DNA of 64,000 nt from Chrysemys picta bellii (lineage: Eukaryota > Chordata > Testudines > Emydidae). The stretch's first letter is position 1. Each line of letters opens with the position of its first letter. Position numbers and translations under genes: made by a program. Under the pieces are notes generated by a model. It worked only from the letters and a program-made list of their open reading frames with translations. It was not told the origin of the DNA and made no database searches. The DNA is taken from the NCBI RefSeq assembly GCF_011386835.1, contig NC_088800.1:18190572-18254571 (forward strand). The letters are read 5' to 3'. This document shows positions 46,086 to 58,712 of the stretch, one piece after another.

Positions 46086-47594
46086 CAGGGGTCAGCAACC
46101 TCTGGCACGCAAGCCAATTTTTAATGGCACACTGCTGCCTGCCGGGGTCCCGGCTGCCGGCCCTGCTCAGCCGGCAGCTGGGACCCCATTAAAAATCCTG
46201 CCTGGCCCGGCCTGCTCTTCTCTGCCCCCCGCCCACTGCTCTTTCCTGCGGGGGCAGGGGGCAGAAGCTTGGTCGTGCCGGCTGCTGCTGCAGGACAGCC
46301 TCCACCGGCAGCCAAGCTCCCCCCTCCCCCGCCTCTTCCCCCAGCGTGCTGGGTTCCTGCCCCTCCTCCTCTCCCTCCCTGCGGCTGAACAGCTGATGGC
46401 TCGGGAGAGGGAGAAGCGGAGCTGGAACCGCAGCCGCAGTGTGCTCACTGTTCTGGAGAAGAGGCGGAGGCGGGGATGGGGCCTTGGGGAAGGAGGGTGG
46501 AATCAGGGCATATCCCCTCCAGCCCCCTGCCGTGAGCCGCTCAGGGCAGGGGGCTGGGAGCATCCCCACGACTCCAGCCCACAACCACAGCCCCCTGCAC
46601 TGACCCCTGCACCCTCCCCCCATGACCCCAGCCCTGACTCTGGCACCCCCCACACATACCAAGCTCCCCCACACTCCATGCCCTGACTCCTACACCCCCC
46701 TCACATGCCCCCATCCCTCTGCCCTGACACCTGCACCCCCCACACATACCCAGCCCCCCACTCCATGCCCTGACTCTTGCACCCCCCACATCCCCACCCC
46801 CCGAGCACCAAACAGAAGCTCCTGCACCCCCCCACACACACATTCCCACCTGCACCCCTCACACCAAATGGGAGCTGCCCAGGTAAGTGCTCCACACCCA
46901 AACTTCCTGCCCCAATCCTGAGCCCCCTCCCCCATTCTAACTCCTGGCCAGACCCTACACCCCAACCCCCAGCCTGCTCCTTCACCCCCAGCCCTGTGCT
47001 CAGTGCACTCCCACCCTCAGCTCAGTGCAGAGAGAGAGGAAGAGAATGGGCTAAAACCAGGGAGAAGGTAGGTACCCACTCTATGTGGGCAGGGCTGGGA
47101 CCCCAGACCAGCAGTGGGCTGAGCAGGGCCAGCAGCCGGGACCCTGGCTGGGAGGAGCCGGCGGACGGAACCCCAGACTGGTAGTGGACTGAGCGGCAGC
47201 GGGCTGAGCCAGTCGGGTCCCCCGGCCGCTGGTCCCTCTCAGCCTGCTTCCAGTCTGGGGTTCTGGCTCCCAGCCACGTGCCAGCCGGGGTCCCGGCTGC
47301 AGGCCCCGCTCAGCCCACTGCTGGCCTAGGTGAATGGAACCCCAGGCTGGCAGTGGGTTGAGCGGGCCGGCGACATAAGATTAGCATTTTAATTTAATTT
47401 TAAATGAAGCTTCTTAAACATTTTGAAAACCTTGTTTACTTTACATACGACAATAGTTTAGTTATATTATATATAGACTTATAGAGAGAGACCTTCTTAA
47501 AAACATTAAAATGTATTACTGGCACGTGAAACCTTAAATTGAAGTGAATAAATGAAGACTCGGCACACCACTTCTGAAAGGTTGCCGACCCCCG
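46086..47594. mobile_element. large non-autonomous hAT-type element (1509 bp)
   Basis: The ends are inverted: caggggtcagcaacctctgg and ctgaaaggttgccgaccccc. The flanks are TTCTATGT (46078-46085) and TTCTGTGT (47595-47602), an 8-bp duplication with one change. It inserted exactly into the tail of the SINE at 45908-46085. The interior is GC- and C-rich with no transposase frame. Confidence 0.85.
46560..46990. repeat. C-rich degenerate minisatellite inside the hAT-type element
   Basis: Variants of ccctgactcctgcacccccc with cacacataccc recur many times with irregular spacing. This produces long spurious frames on both strands. Confidence 0.8.
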
Positions 47595-47602
47595 TTCTGT
47601 GT

Positions 47603-49015
47603 GTTGAATGATGTATTATTTTAAATAATTGCTGAAAAAAGGATTTATTCATTCTGGTGGCTCCCAATAGCTTATCCTACTCTATTTAAAAAACATGTAT
47701 TTTCCTTTTTTAGCTGAAATGTGTAAGTCGATGGAGATAAAAACACCAGCATGGGGGAAAGCGAGTAATCTGTTCCACCAATAGATTCTGAAGAAGGTTG
47801 CTTTTAGCCATTCTTTCTGTTAATTAGCTAATTGCAAAATATCAAGATGCTTTGTCTTTGTTGGCAATAATGAGCAACTTTAACCAGTTCGCAGTTTGAC
47901 TTGATTGCTGTGCTCTGACTCCAGAAATTTCAGTGGGAGATTCGGATCTCTGCAGTGCTTCTGTGTGCTTTTGCCAGTCAAAGGCACTTACTGCATATCA
48001 TAACAGTCAGTGGTTACTGCTCTGCAATTTAAATTGCCTGTTCTTGTGGTGTCTATGTCCACATATGTATCTGTGCATAGTCAAGTTAATCTTTCCTGCT
48101 TGTTTCATGTTTTCTTGATAGCAAAATATGTTTGCAATATAGAATACCTTGTCAAACATAATGGGTCAGCTTCTGCTCTGATGGCACCAAGCAGCCAGAA
48201 AACCATCTCAACTGATTGCTTCCCCCTACATGGGGTTATTGCCACACAGCCAAGAGCCAGAACAGTGGCACTACCATGCTACCTACCAGCACAGGGGGCC
48301 TTCCTAAGGGAAAGAGGATGTGGCTGGGATGACCATGTGCTGCGACTGCCTGTATAGCCCCTCGGTGGCCTGGTGTAAGTTAGTGGAGCTTTAGGAAATG
48401 TTCCGTTATTCCAAATGTAGGGCCAAATGTTTCCTCCCTTGTGTGGCTGTGCAGGGGCTGCTGATAGTGACAGCCCCTGTGCTCCAGGGACTGTAGGGCC
48501 TGCTGGGAAGCTGAACACCCAAACAGGGGGGCAGGGAGGAAGAGGCAGGGTCATGGCCTCACTGCCCCCCCCCCCCTCCACTCTGCACTAGCCTGCACAG
48601 TGGGGCCATCACACGCAAGGGAACAATCTCTTCCATCCTAGTGGATGGAGCAGACTGCATCTCCCCCATGTGCAAGAAGCAGCACTATGAGGGTTTGGGC
48701 TTCTCTGAAGCACAGTCTCACCAGTGCTTCTCCTAGGAATGTGCAGCTCAGCACTACCCCCAGACAGGGCTGTGGTTTAAACGCCACAGTGTAGCCCAGA
48801 GAGTTAGTACCTCACTCTCCAAACAGTCTCTTTGGTTCCAGTGGAGCTACTTGTGGGTTAAGTGCTGCGGAATCCAGCCTTCAGGAATCAGTTGGGAATA
48901 CTACGCGAGGAGCCAGCTACTGTGCAACACCATTAAGATCCGCAAGACCGGGCTCTTATTGAGATTGTTTATAAACTAAAAGGATTTGTGAATGAAAAAT
49001 TACGACAAAATTGTC
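47603..49015. other. intronic DNA, nothing recognised
   Basis: No gene or repeat termini were recognised. A C-run occurs near 48564-48577. Confidence 0.4.
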
Positions 49016-49024
49016 CTTTATGTG

Positions 49025-49848
49025 TGTCAGAAACATACATCTAAGGGTAGCATAAAATCCCTCCTCAGCAGCTGTATTGAATCTTTACCTGCAAGGGGTT
49101 AAGAAGTTCAAATAACCTGTTTGGCACCTGACCAAAAGGACCAATAAGGGAAGGAAGATACTTTCAAATCTGGGGGGGAGTTTTGTTTGTGCTCTCTTTG
49201 TTGTTCCCTTTCCGGGCCGAGAGACCAGGCAGATAAAACATCTCCTGAAAACATACCTGAAATGATGAATCTAAGATTACAAAAATTGTAAGTAAGGCAA
49301 GGAAATGCATTAGATTTTCTTTTGTTTTAGCTTATGAATTTTCCCTCTGCTAAGAGGTAGTTTTATTCCTGTTTTTTGTAACTGTGAAACTGAGTCCAGA
49401 GGGGAGTCCTCTGTGTTTTAAATCTTTTTATTACCCTGTAAAGTTACCTTCCATCCTGATTTTGCAGGTGTGATTCTTGTACGTTTTTCTTTATTATAAA
49501 ATAAAGTTCTTCTTTTAAGAACCTGATTGATTTTCAGTGTCCTAAAAGCCAAAGGGTTTGGTCGGTGCTCACATTGTAACCAATTGGTTGGTATATTATT
49601 CTCAAGCCTCCCCAGGAAAGGGGTGTCAAGGGGCTTGGGGGGATATTTTGGGAGAATAGGGACTCCAAGTGACCCTTTCCTGCATTTTTGTCTAAATCAC
49701 TTGGTGGTGGCAGCAATACCATCCAAGGACAAGGAAAGGAATTTGTGCCTTGGGGAAGTTTTTAACCTAAGCTAGTAGAAATAAGCTTAGGGGGTCTTTC
49801 ATGCGGGTCCCCACATCTGTACCTCAGAGTGGAGAGGGAACCCTGACA
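49025..49848 (+). mobile_element. solo LTR (retrovirus-type), 824 bp
   Basis: The block begins TGTCAG and ends CTGACA, which are perfect inverted termini. It is flanked by a perfect 5-bp duplication ATGTG (49020-49024 and 49849-49853). A polyadenylation signal (aataaagttcttc, about 49500) lies in the second half, followed by a GT/T-rich region as in an R-U5 segment. No internal retroviral sequence remains, consistent with LTR-LTR recombination. Confidence 0.85.
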
Positions 49849-49854
49849 ATGTGT

Positions 49855-51670
49855 TTTTGCAGTTTCAGGACAACTGCACCTGTGTTCATCCTCCAGGGCC
49901 CACCAAGGGCACTTGATTTAGCCTTCCAGCTCCCAGCAGTCACCTCTCCTCTGGGTGGAGACTCATGTTTCACTCCCTCCTGGCCAGGGATTTTAAGGCT
50001 GCACAGCTCCTTGCTCGACACTGTGATATCCCCAGCAAGCCAGGCTGCCTAAACAGGCCAATGCCCGCACTTTGCTTTCACTCTGAAGGTGATGACCAGT
50101 GTATTGCCACAGCTGTAAGTTACCACCCAGCTCCTTTTAAGCAAGCACATCGATTCTTAAGATGAAAGCACTTTAGAGAAAACATTAAAACAAGAAAAGC
50201 ACCTATACACATGCTAAAAGGCTTACCCCAGAGGTCACCCCAACTCCATCTTATAACTCTGGTAAGTTTTAGTCCTTCAAACCCCACAACAAGGTTTTTC
50301 CCTTGGTTACAAGTTCATCCATCTTTGCTTCGGAACCAAGGCTGGGCAGATCAGCCATTTCTTCATACAGCTCGGGCCTCTGCTCTTGGCCTTCTGTAAC
50401 AGGTAATCAGCAGACAATGGCCCTTTCTTGAGGGCATAGTGTCAAATGACTCGGTTTTTGCATTAACTTCTCCCTATGGATTTCCCGGGAAATCCACTTA
50501 ACACTTATTGTCCCAAAAATCCATACTGGTCTGACACAGTCTCAGTATTATCTAGACAGTATAGTCTGTCCCATCTGCCCCCACAGAAGTTACATACAAT
50601 CCCAGCCCACAATAATACATAAACTGAAGACAATAAGGTCTTTCAAGGAGATTGCAGGAAATGGTCTGATCTGTTACTCATGTTTGTTGACCTTAGCAAC
50701 ATGCTTTACTAAAACCCCTGCACCAACTAGTGATGTGGGGAGTGCATGTTCCACTTGCAGACCTGCACCTCAAAGATTGCATTTAGTTACCACAAGCCCC
50801 GTAAAAGGGCTCCAAAGCTGGGCCATTTGGCTAGCAAACAAATGCTGGGAGGGGCTCCTGTGCTAAGCTTGTTTAGAAAGAAAGCAGTTGTTCTTCATTA
50901 AGCAGATGAAAGCAACAGAAGTAAAGGAGAGGAAACTGGATATCTGAAACCACCTGCTTTATTTTAGGGGTAATTGAAATGTTTATGATGTGATCGATGC
51001 ACAGATCAGATTCACACACAGGGTGGCTCAAGATCTAGCGCATCGTCTGTTTTGCTTCAGAAAACCCCACCGATCTGATTGCAGGTTATACCAGGCACTT
51101 TAAAATCTGTTCGTTTCCTTTTAGAAGCAAAACGAAGCAGCAGTTAGGCAGTGTAGGAGACAGATGCCCCAGTCGGTCGCTATGTTTCTGTGACTATAGC
51201 CCACTGTCTTAGCCTGGGTGCACTTATCTCTTTTGTTCCTGGTTTGAACTATTCAGGGTTTCCCCCACTTGCTGGCACTGAGGGAAGTATCAGATCCAAA
51301 TTTTAGTGGATTTAACCAAAACATCCTGGAGGATGGCAGTGATTTGGGGCTGAGCTCAGCAGCGGGGAGCTGGCAGCGTGGCTACTGTCCTCCTAAGTAT
51401 CCCTTTGTGGAAAATAGTCGTTTGCAGGGAGTGCTGAGGTTATTCAGTTAGTTAAATAATCAGCATTTACACTTCAGCAGTCAATCAAAAGTGGCCCGAC
51501 ATGTTTCTCTTTTGTATGGTAGGTCATGCAGGTTTTCCCCTAATAGTCTCACGTGGGCAGGCTGCACAGTCTTATTGAACAGAAAAAGAACAGAGAACCT
51601 TCTGTATTACTGCGCTCCGCTCTCCCTAACCTCAATGGAGATTTTGCCTTTGAGTTCAGCAGTAACAGGA
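49855..51670. other. intronic DNA, probably some old LTR sequence
   Basis: The stretch 49860-50650 has the style of retroelement DNA (for example aaggtttttcccttggttac) but no ends could be defined. The remainder is unassigned. Confidence 0.3.
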
Positions 51671-51678
51671 TGACACTA

Positions 51679-51987
51679 AGGACATGCCTGTATTGCGATA
51701 AAAGACCCGTGGCATGGCCACGGCTGACTCTGGTCAGCTGACTCAGGTCGCAGGGCTCGGGCTGAGTGACTGTAAAATTGCACTGTAGACGTTCAGGCTT
51801 GGGCCAGAGCCTGGGCTCTGAGACCTTCCCCCCTTGCGCGGTCTCAGAGCTCGGGCTCCAACCCAAGCCCAGACGTCTACCCTGCAATTCTGTAGCCCTG
51901 CAACCGGAGCCTTGCGAGCCCAAGTCACCTGAGCTGGGCTCTGAAACTCAGTACTGCAGGTTTTTTATCACAGTGTAGACATACCCT
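51679..51987. mobile_element. palindromic DNA-transposon MITE with TA flanks
   Basis: The terminal inverted repeats are aaggacatgcctgtattgcg at the left and, reading inward from the right, aagggtatgtctacactgtg. Both are followed by ataaaa. TA lies immediately outside both ends (51677-51678 and 51988-51989). The interior is largely self-complementary around cagagctcgggct. It is of Tc1/mariner or PIF/Harbinger type; the two cannot be separated with so short a duplication. Confidence 0.7.
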
Positions 51988-51990
51988 TAG

Positions 51991-52670
51991 AGATTGACTC
52001 CACCCCCATAGGTATCTAGTGACATTACTCTGAAGGGTGTGGGTCACAGCCCTGTCAGTGAAGGTAGGAAGTGTCTGGTCCTTGGCAACACAATGGGAGG
52101 TTGGAGTGTACATGTAATGCAGTGGGAGCTTCACAAGCCCATCCTGGAGCTGTCCAGTGCAGATTTATGTTTAATAACTTTCACAAAGATTATGGTGTGC
52201 ACAATTTTCTAGAGCAGTGAAAAGCACTTTGATGACTTCCTCAAATGACACAAAGGCAGTGGGGTGGTCAGTCAGTGGATGAACTTACTGAGGAATAGAC
52301 AACAGGTGAGCAGCAAGACAGAGAGAGAACTCAACACCCCCTTGCTGCTATTCACACCTGGCAACAGAAGTGCCAGGGAATGTGGCAAGTGGTCTGACTG
52401 CACTGCAGACAGTGCTCGGGAGAGGATCCTTACTCCTGCAGAGTCCAGAACATCATCTGATATAACACCCCATCCCCTAGTCTCAGGGTCATGTGAATAT
52501 CCTTCCTTGGGATTCCGTGTAAGAAATGTTCCTCCTGGTCAGCGTTCCACACTAAGCATCTCTTCACTCCCCAGTATCAGTCTTCACTCCTCAGATGATT
52601 TGCAGTTGTTAGTTTTATTCCATGAGAAACTCCACTGGCACCGTACACCACATCTTTCTACAATGCAGTC
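51991..52670. other. intronic DNA, nothing recognised
   Basis: No gene or repeat termini were recognised. Confidence 0.4.
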
Positions 52671-52682
52671 CATGGCTGGATT

Positions 52683-52921
52683 CAGGGCCAGCTCCAGGCA
52701 CCGGCCGGCTCCAGGCACCAGCCTGGCAAGCAAGTGCTTGGGGCGGCAGCTCCGGAGAGGGGCGGCAGGTCCAGCTATTCGGTAGCAATTCGATGGACGG
52801 TCCCTCACTCCCGCTCGGAGCGAAGGACCTCCCGCCGAGTTGCCGCCGCAGATCGCGAACGCTGCTTTTTTTTTTTTTTTTTTGGCTGCTTGGGGCAACC
52901 AAAACCCTGGAGCCAGCCCTG
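52683..52921. mobile_element. hAT-type non-autonomous element (239 bp)
   Basis: The inverted ends are cagggccagctcca and tggagccagccctg. The flanking 8-bp duplication is GCTGGATT (52675-52682) against GCTGGACT (52922-52929), one change. The interior has inverted gcggcggca-type stretches and an 18-base poly-T run (52866-52883). It has the same end type as 7619-7795. Confidence 0.85.
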
Positions 52922-53067
52922 GCTGGACTTCAAATTTAATATGGAGGTGTAGCCCGCAGAGACTGCCACTGTGATCCCATGTTCAGTGATCCCTTTAGCC
53001 GCGTTGTCTGTCGCATTCTGGACCTAGTTTCTCTCCTGGTCATACTGAAGATGCAGTATGACCCATT

Positions 53068-53190
53068 TAGGGTGACCAGACAGCAAGTGTGAACAATCGG
53101 GATGGGGGTTGGGGGTAACAGGAGCCTATATAAGAAAAAGACCCAAAAATTAGGACTGTCTCTATAAAATCGGGACATCTGGTCACCCTA
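53068..53190. mobile_element. hAT-type MITE, family with TAGGGTGACCAGA ends
   Basis: The element is 123 bp with inverted ends tagggtgaccaga and tctggtcacccta and a perfect 8-bp duplication GACCCATT (53060-53067 and 53191-53198). It is in the opposite orientation to the copy at 12078-12201, with which it aligns throughout. Confidence 0.92.
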
Positions 53191-53199
53191 GACCCATTC

Positions 53200-54078
53200 C
53201 TGCAAATTGGGTGCATCCCCTAGGCTCCTGGTAAACTATCATCATAGACCTTGTTACTATGAAGTTTAGACACTTCTAGCTTTAAGTAGCATAACATTTG
53301 TTGCAGTCTGAAAGCCATGGAAACCCTGACTTGCTACCAGTCTGCATTTGTGAGTGAGTGGCAGGGTCTGAATGTTTCCCTCCACATTCTTTTTCCTGCA
53401 GTTACAGTCGGGTACCTGTATTTAAAATAGGAACTAACCAGGAAATAATCTGATTGGTGGGCGCTCATTTAAAACATATTATGAATTTCATTGAAAACGG
53501 GGGCTCAGGTAACATCCTGGACAACCTTCGCTCCATCTGTTTCTGGTACTGAAGAATGCACAGAATAGCCGTGAAGTTCTTGCCTGTGGCCATACTGAGT
53601 TCAGCTAAGGACTTGCTACTAGTCTGAACCCTCAGTCACTCTTTGCTCTTCCTTTATATGAGTTTAGATAAGATCCCTAACACTTACATTATCATAGATG
53701 CAATTTTGAAAAGTTTTCATGAAATGTCTTAGACAATCAGGTTCCTTGCTGGCTCAGAAGCCAGATCATCAGCTGATGTAATGTGGCACCACTGGGCTGA
53801 AGTAAGTGGAGCTCCTCTGATTTACATCAGCTGAGGATCTGGCCCTAGTTCTGTATTGAAAGTTGTTGCCATCTCTCTGCTTGGTGACCTGTGTGACATG
53901 AGCTTGGTGGTCTCTGTCCAGTTCTTGGGAGATAAGCACACACCTCACAAGACCCCCCCAGCACAAGGAGCATTCCTTGGTAGCCTTGTTGGTAGCCTCA
54001 GCAGAGACCAGGGGCATGGAGATAAAGTTATCATTCCCAGTGCAGGTGAACAGGAGATATGGCTTCTCTGGAAGAGGG
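53200..54078. other. intronic DNA, nothing recognised
   Basis: No gene or repeat termini were recognised. Confidence 0.4.
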
Positions 54079-54084
54079 TTGAGA

Positions 54085-54325
54085 GGAAGGCTGGTCCGGT
54101 GGTTAGGGTGCTAGCTTAGAACTCAGGAGACCTATGTGCTAGTCCCTCCACTGCCATAGATTTCCTGTGTGACCTCAGGCAAGTCAGTTAGTCTGTCTGG
54201 TCCTCATCTGTAAAATGGGGATAATGGTGCTTCCCTAGCTCACATGGGTGTTGTGGGGATAAATACATTAACGATTGAGAGGCCCTCAGATACTGTGGTT
54301 ATGGGGACAAGATAAGTACCATAGG
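54085..54325 (+). repeat. MIR/CORE-SINE-like element
   Basis: The head ggtccggtggttagggtgct is followed by the core (cctgtgtgacctcaggcaag and ctcatctgtaaaatggggat). It lies 0.3 kb upstream of HDGFL3 exon 2. Confidence 0.75.
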
Positions 54326-54611
54326 TAGATACATTGGTAGTGCAGGGTGGTAGAAGGTTGCCATATTGCTTCCCCTAACGTACCTGTTCTGTGGCTAAAT
54401 GGAGGAATTGACTCTTCAGGTTTGCCATTGAGGTGCTTCGCAGACACATACACTTGTTATAAAATATAAACTAATTAAAATAAACAAGCCCCAAGCACAG
54501 AATGGGACCTCCAAGAAGTCATGAAATCTCCAATCACACCTTTGTGGTTTGTCTGGCTTCTGAGATTGGCTGGAACATGGTAACAGTCCTGTGTCCCTTT
54601 CTATCCCACAG

Positions 54612-54688
54612 ATTGATGAACTCCCTGAGGGAGCTGTGAAGCCTCCAGCAAATAAATACCCTATCTTCTTTTTTGGGACTCATGAAAC
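54612..54688 (+). CDS. HDGFL3: HDGFL3 coding exon 2 (middle of PWWP domain)
   Basis: This second coding exon has 77 bases. It follows a pyrimidine-rich tract and acceptor (ccacag, AG at 54610-54611) and ends at donor gtaagt (54690 region). It encodes 25 residues beginning [12 protein letters not shown] and including the FFFGTHE strand of the PWWP beta-barrel, plus the first two bases of a Thr codon completed in exon 3. ELPEG and KPPANKYPI favour HDGFL3 over HDGF and PSIP1. It lies about 36.3 kb from exon 1, so it would be missed without splice logic. No stop or frameshift is present. Confidence 0.95.
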
Positions 54689-54689
54689 G

Positions 54690-55262
54690 TAAGTGAATGA
54701 ACATGGTGGTTTCTTTTGAAATGTGTGGGCATGAATCTCCTTTCACTCAAACTGTTCTTATTCCTGTGTCTCTCCATTGACATTAATGGAGTAAATCTTG
54801 ATTGAAACCAGTGTAAGACTAGAAGTAGATACTATGGGCCTGAAACTGGCTCTAGTAGGGTAAAGGAGCCTTAACGTGGGTGTGATTGTGAATGCCACCC
54901 TACAGGGCCAGGGTGGTGCATCGGGGCCTGCATGTCAATGGGAATCAGGGCCCATGTTTCTTGCATGTACACATTTTGACATGATCTATGATAAAAGTAC
55001 ATTATACTTGAGCTAATCAAGATGAATGTATTATATTCAAACACCTTTTTGGGCTCAGTCCGATCCCATTGAAGCTGGTACCAAAACTCCCATTGACTTC
55101 ACTGGGGTCAGAATTTGTCCCTTCAGCAATAAAGAGGGGTTTAGAAAGTGTTTTTTCTTAATTGAAATTTGAGTGGCTCCAATTTTTAGCTCAAGTTAAT
55201 ATTAATTTGGGGGGAGTAACTGACTCAAAGTCAGTGAAAGAGCAAGGATTTTCTCTTGACTA
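54690..55262. other. intron 2 DNA with old unclassified repeat motifs
   Basis: Contains cccattgaagctggtacc (about 55066) and cccattgacttcactggg (about 55089), related to the motif at 20323 and 35082. No gene was recognised. Confidence 0.35.
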
Positions 55263-55264
55263 TG

Positions 55265-55412
55265 GGCCAGATTTTCAAAGGTATTTAGGCACCTGGTGGG
55301 ATTTTCAAAAGCCCGTCAGCACCTAAAACCCATTGAAATTAGTGGGACCTTAGACATCTAGATGCATTTGAAAATCCTATGAGGTACCTAAATACTTTTA
55401 ATAATCTGGCCT
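55265..55412. repeat. palindromic MITE-like repeat
   Basis: The inverted ends are gccagattttcaaaggtatt with taggcacc at the left and ggtacctaaatacttttaat with aatctggcc at the right. Internal arms ggattttcaaaag and tttgaaaatcc also pair. No convincing target duplication was found. Confidence 0.55.
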
Positions 55413-55419
55413 TGTAAGC

Positions 55420-56305
55420 TTGTATTTCTGCATAAACATAGAACAGGACAGGGTGAGAAGATTGGTGGTGGGCAAATGGAAAAAGAGCTAAGCTGAATCA
55501 GGAATCTCACTCTATTTCCACTTAGTGCTTAAAATAAATATTCTTCTGTGTTGCGGGGTGGAGGAAGGTGGAACAGAAGGGATGGTGGAAGAACTGAGCT
55601 GGGTCGGGCCATGGAGGGGGGAAATGGGTGGGAGTAAAGAGTCACTAAATAGTTAATTACCACATCTTAGAATAAGAATAATATTAATTAGACATTGCTT
55701 ACTGTTAACTCTGCAGTGGCTTAATTTTGGGCTAATGACCTCATTTGCCTCAGAGTTATTATTAGTCTGTGATCTGATTTTTACCTCAGGAACAGAAACG
55801 CATTCTGCAGTTATCTCCATATTTTATAAAGAATAACTAATAATAAACTGCAGAGTGCGTCTTGTTATCTCTGTTACGGCAGAGCAGTGAAAACTATCCT
55901 CCTCCACGAAGGACACTGCAAAGATCTCAAACCCAGGTTGGGATGATTTTTATTTTTTACCTTGTGTGTAAAAACTGAACTAAAATTTCCATATGTTATG
56001 GATGAGATAAATTCAGTTGTGTCAGGGTGAGTTTCACATGATGCTCTGTAATTGTTTTCCCTATAGCTTTGGTGTGAGCCCTTGGCCATATGAAGAGACA
56101 TCTCTCAGTAGCAGCAAAATTAGGGAATGCTTTCTTAGAGATAAAGGAAAGTTAACTTCTTGGAGTTCTTTGCTCTGATGTCACTTTTATCATCTGTATG
56201 TTGGGAGATCACTCGTTAGCTTTTAAGTAAATGTACATTCTCCACAGTAGTAGTAGTATTGTATAAGTGTGGATTTCTCAGAGACCACATCAGATCCAGG
56301 TGCCA
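55420..56305. other. intron 2 DNA, nothing recognised
   Basis: No gene or repeat termini were recognised. Confidence 0.4.
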
Positions 56306-56316
56306 TTGTGCTAGAT

Positions 56317-57015
56317 CAGTGGTGGGGAAACTTTTTGGCCCGAGGGCCACATCGGGGTTGCAAAACTGTATGGAGGGCCGGGTAGGGAAGGCTGTGCCTC
56401 CCCAGACAGCCTGGCCCCCACCCCCTCCCACTTCCAGTCCCCTGACTGCCCCCCTCAGAACCCCCGACCCATCCAACCCTCCCTGCTCCTAGTCCCCTGA
56501 CCACACCCTCCCGGGACCCCCCAACCCTAACTGCCCCCCCGGACCCCACACCCTATCCAACCCCCCCTTCTCCCTGTCCCCTGACTGCCCCTACCCCTAG
56601 CCACACCCCCGTCCCCTGACAGGCCCCTGGGACTCCCACGCCTATCCAACCCCCCCTGCTTCCTGTCCCCTGACTGCCCCCCGGAACCTCCTGCCCCATC
56701 CAAACCCCCTGCTCCTGTCCCCTGACTGCCCCCCGGAACCTCCTGCCCCTTATCCACCCCCCCGGTCCCCTTATCATGCCACTCAGAGCAGCATGTCTGG
56801 CAGCCGTGCCGCTCGGCTGGAGCCAGACGCTCTGCCCTGCAGGAGCGCGCAGCCATGCTGCCCAGAGTGCTGCCCGCACAGCGGCGTGGCTGCGAGGGTG
56901 AGGGGACAGCAGGGGAGGGGCCGGGGGCAAGCCTCCCCGGTTGGGAGCTCAAGAGCCAGGCAAGATGGTCCCACAGGCCGGAGGTGGCCCGCGGGTTGTC
57001 GTTTGCCCACCTCTG
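56317..57015. mobile_element. non-autonomous hAT-type element (699 bp)
   Basis: The ends are cagtggtggggaaacttttt and gtcgtttgcccacctctg. The flanking 8-bp duplication TGCTAGAT is perfect (56309-56316 and 57016-57023). The interior includes a C-rich minisatellite (about 56400-56770) and a GC-rich region. No transposase frame was found. The end sequence resembles Charlie-type hAT elements. Confidence 0.88.
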
Positions 57016-57204
57016 TGCTAGATGATCTACAGATACATAGTAAGAGCAAGTCCTTGCCCCAAAGAGCTTACAGTTTAAGGCCTCGGTACAGCAGCTGTCT
57101 CCATGCTCTCAGGCCCCTGAGGGAATGGGACCACTTGTCAATAAAGTTACTCATGTATAAGTGCTAAAAGGATCAAGGCTGAATTCAACTGAAGCTGCAC
57201 AAGT

Positions 57205-57460
57205 CGGAAGAAGGATGGTCCAACAGTCAAGGTGCTAGCATGGGATGATGAAGATCTTTGTTTAAGTCCTTTCTCTGTCACAGACCCCCTCTGCCACCTT
57301 AGCCAAGTCTTTTAGTCTCTCTCTGCCTCCATTCCCCAGCTGTGAAGTGGGGATATTAGCACTGCCTTACCTCACAGGGGTGTTGTGGGGTTAAACACAT
57401 GAAAGATTGTGAAGCTCTGAGACTCTACAGTGATGGGCGCCATAAAAGTGTGTAGGAGGT
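57205..57460 (+). repeat. MIR/CORE-SINE-like element
   Basis: The head ggatggtccaacagtcaagg and the core-derived end (cagctgtgaagtggggatat and gggtgttgtggggttaaaca) follow the same layout as the copy at 54085-54325. Confidence 0.65.
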
Positions 57461-57497
57461 AGGAAAAGGGTTACAGTAAAAGATAAAGTGGTTACAT

Positions 57498-57582
57498 AGC
57501 TATGAGCTTATTTTGATGGGGCAGAAGCTTCTCTAATGGTGAAGCTTCTCTAATGGTGAAGCTCATAGCTTCTGCCCCATCA
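57498..57582. repeat. nested inverted repeat with tandem 17-bp duplication
   Basis: tgatggggcagaagct (57514-57529) pairs perfectly with agcttctgccccatca (57567-57582). agctatgagctt (57498-57509) pairs with aagctcatagct (57559-57570). Between them gaagcttctctaatggt is present twice in tandem (57524-57540 and 57541-57557). Confidence 0.9.
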
Positions 57583-57584
57583 TG

Positions 57585-58712
<1,128 letters not shown>

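Larger units (their letters stand above)
18329..54611 (+). other. HDGFL3: HDGFL3 intron 1
   Basis: The intron starts gtgagt and ends ccacag. At about 36.3 kb it is filled with mobile elements of several classes, which are listed separately. No other host exon was recognised inside it. Confidence 0.9.

Noticed and set aside
46167..47184. Frames of 90-160 codons rich in Pro/His or Gly/Val/Trp
   Set aside because: They are translations of the C-rich minisatellite inside the 1509-bp hAT-type element.
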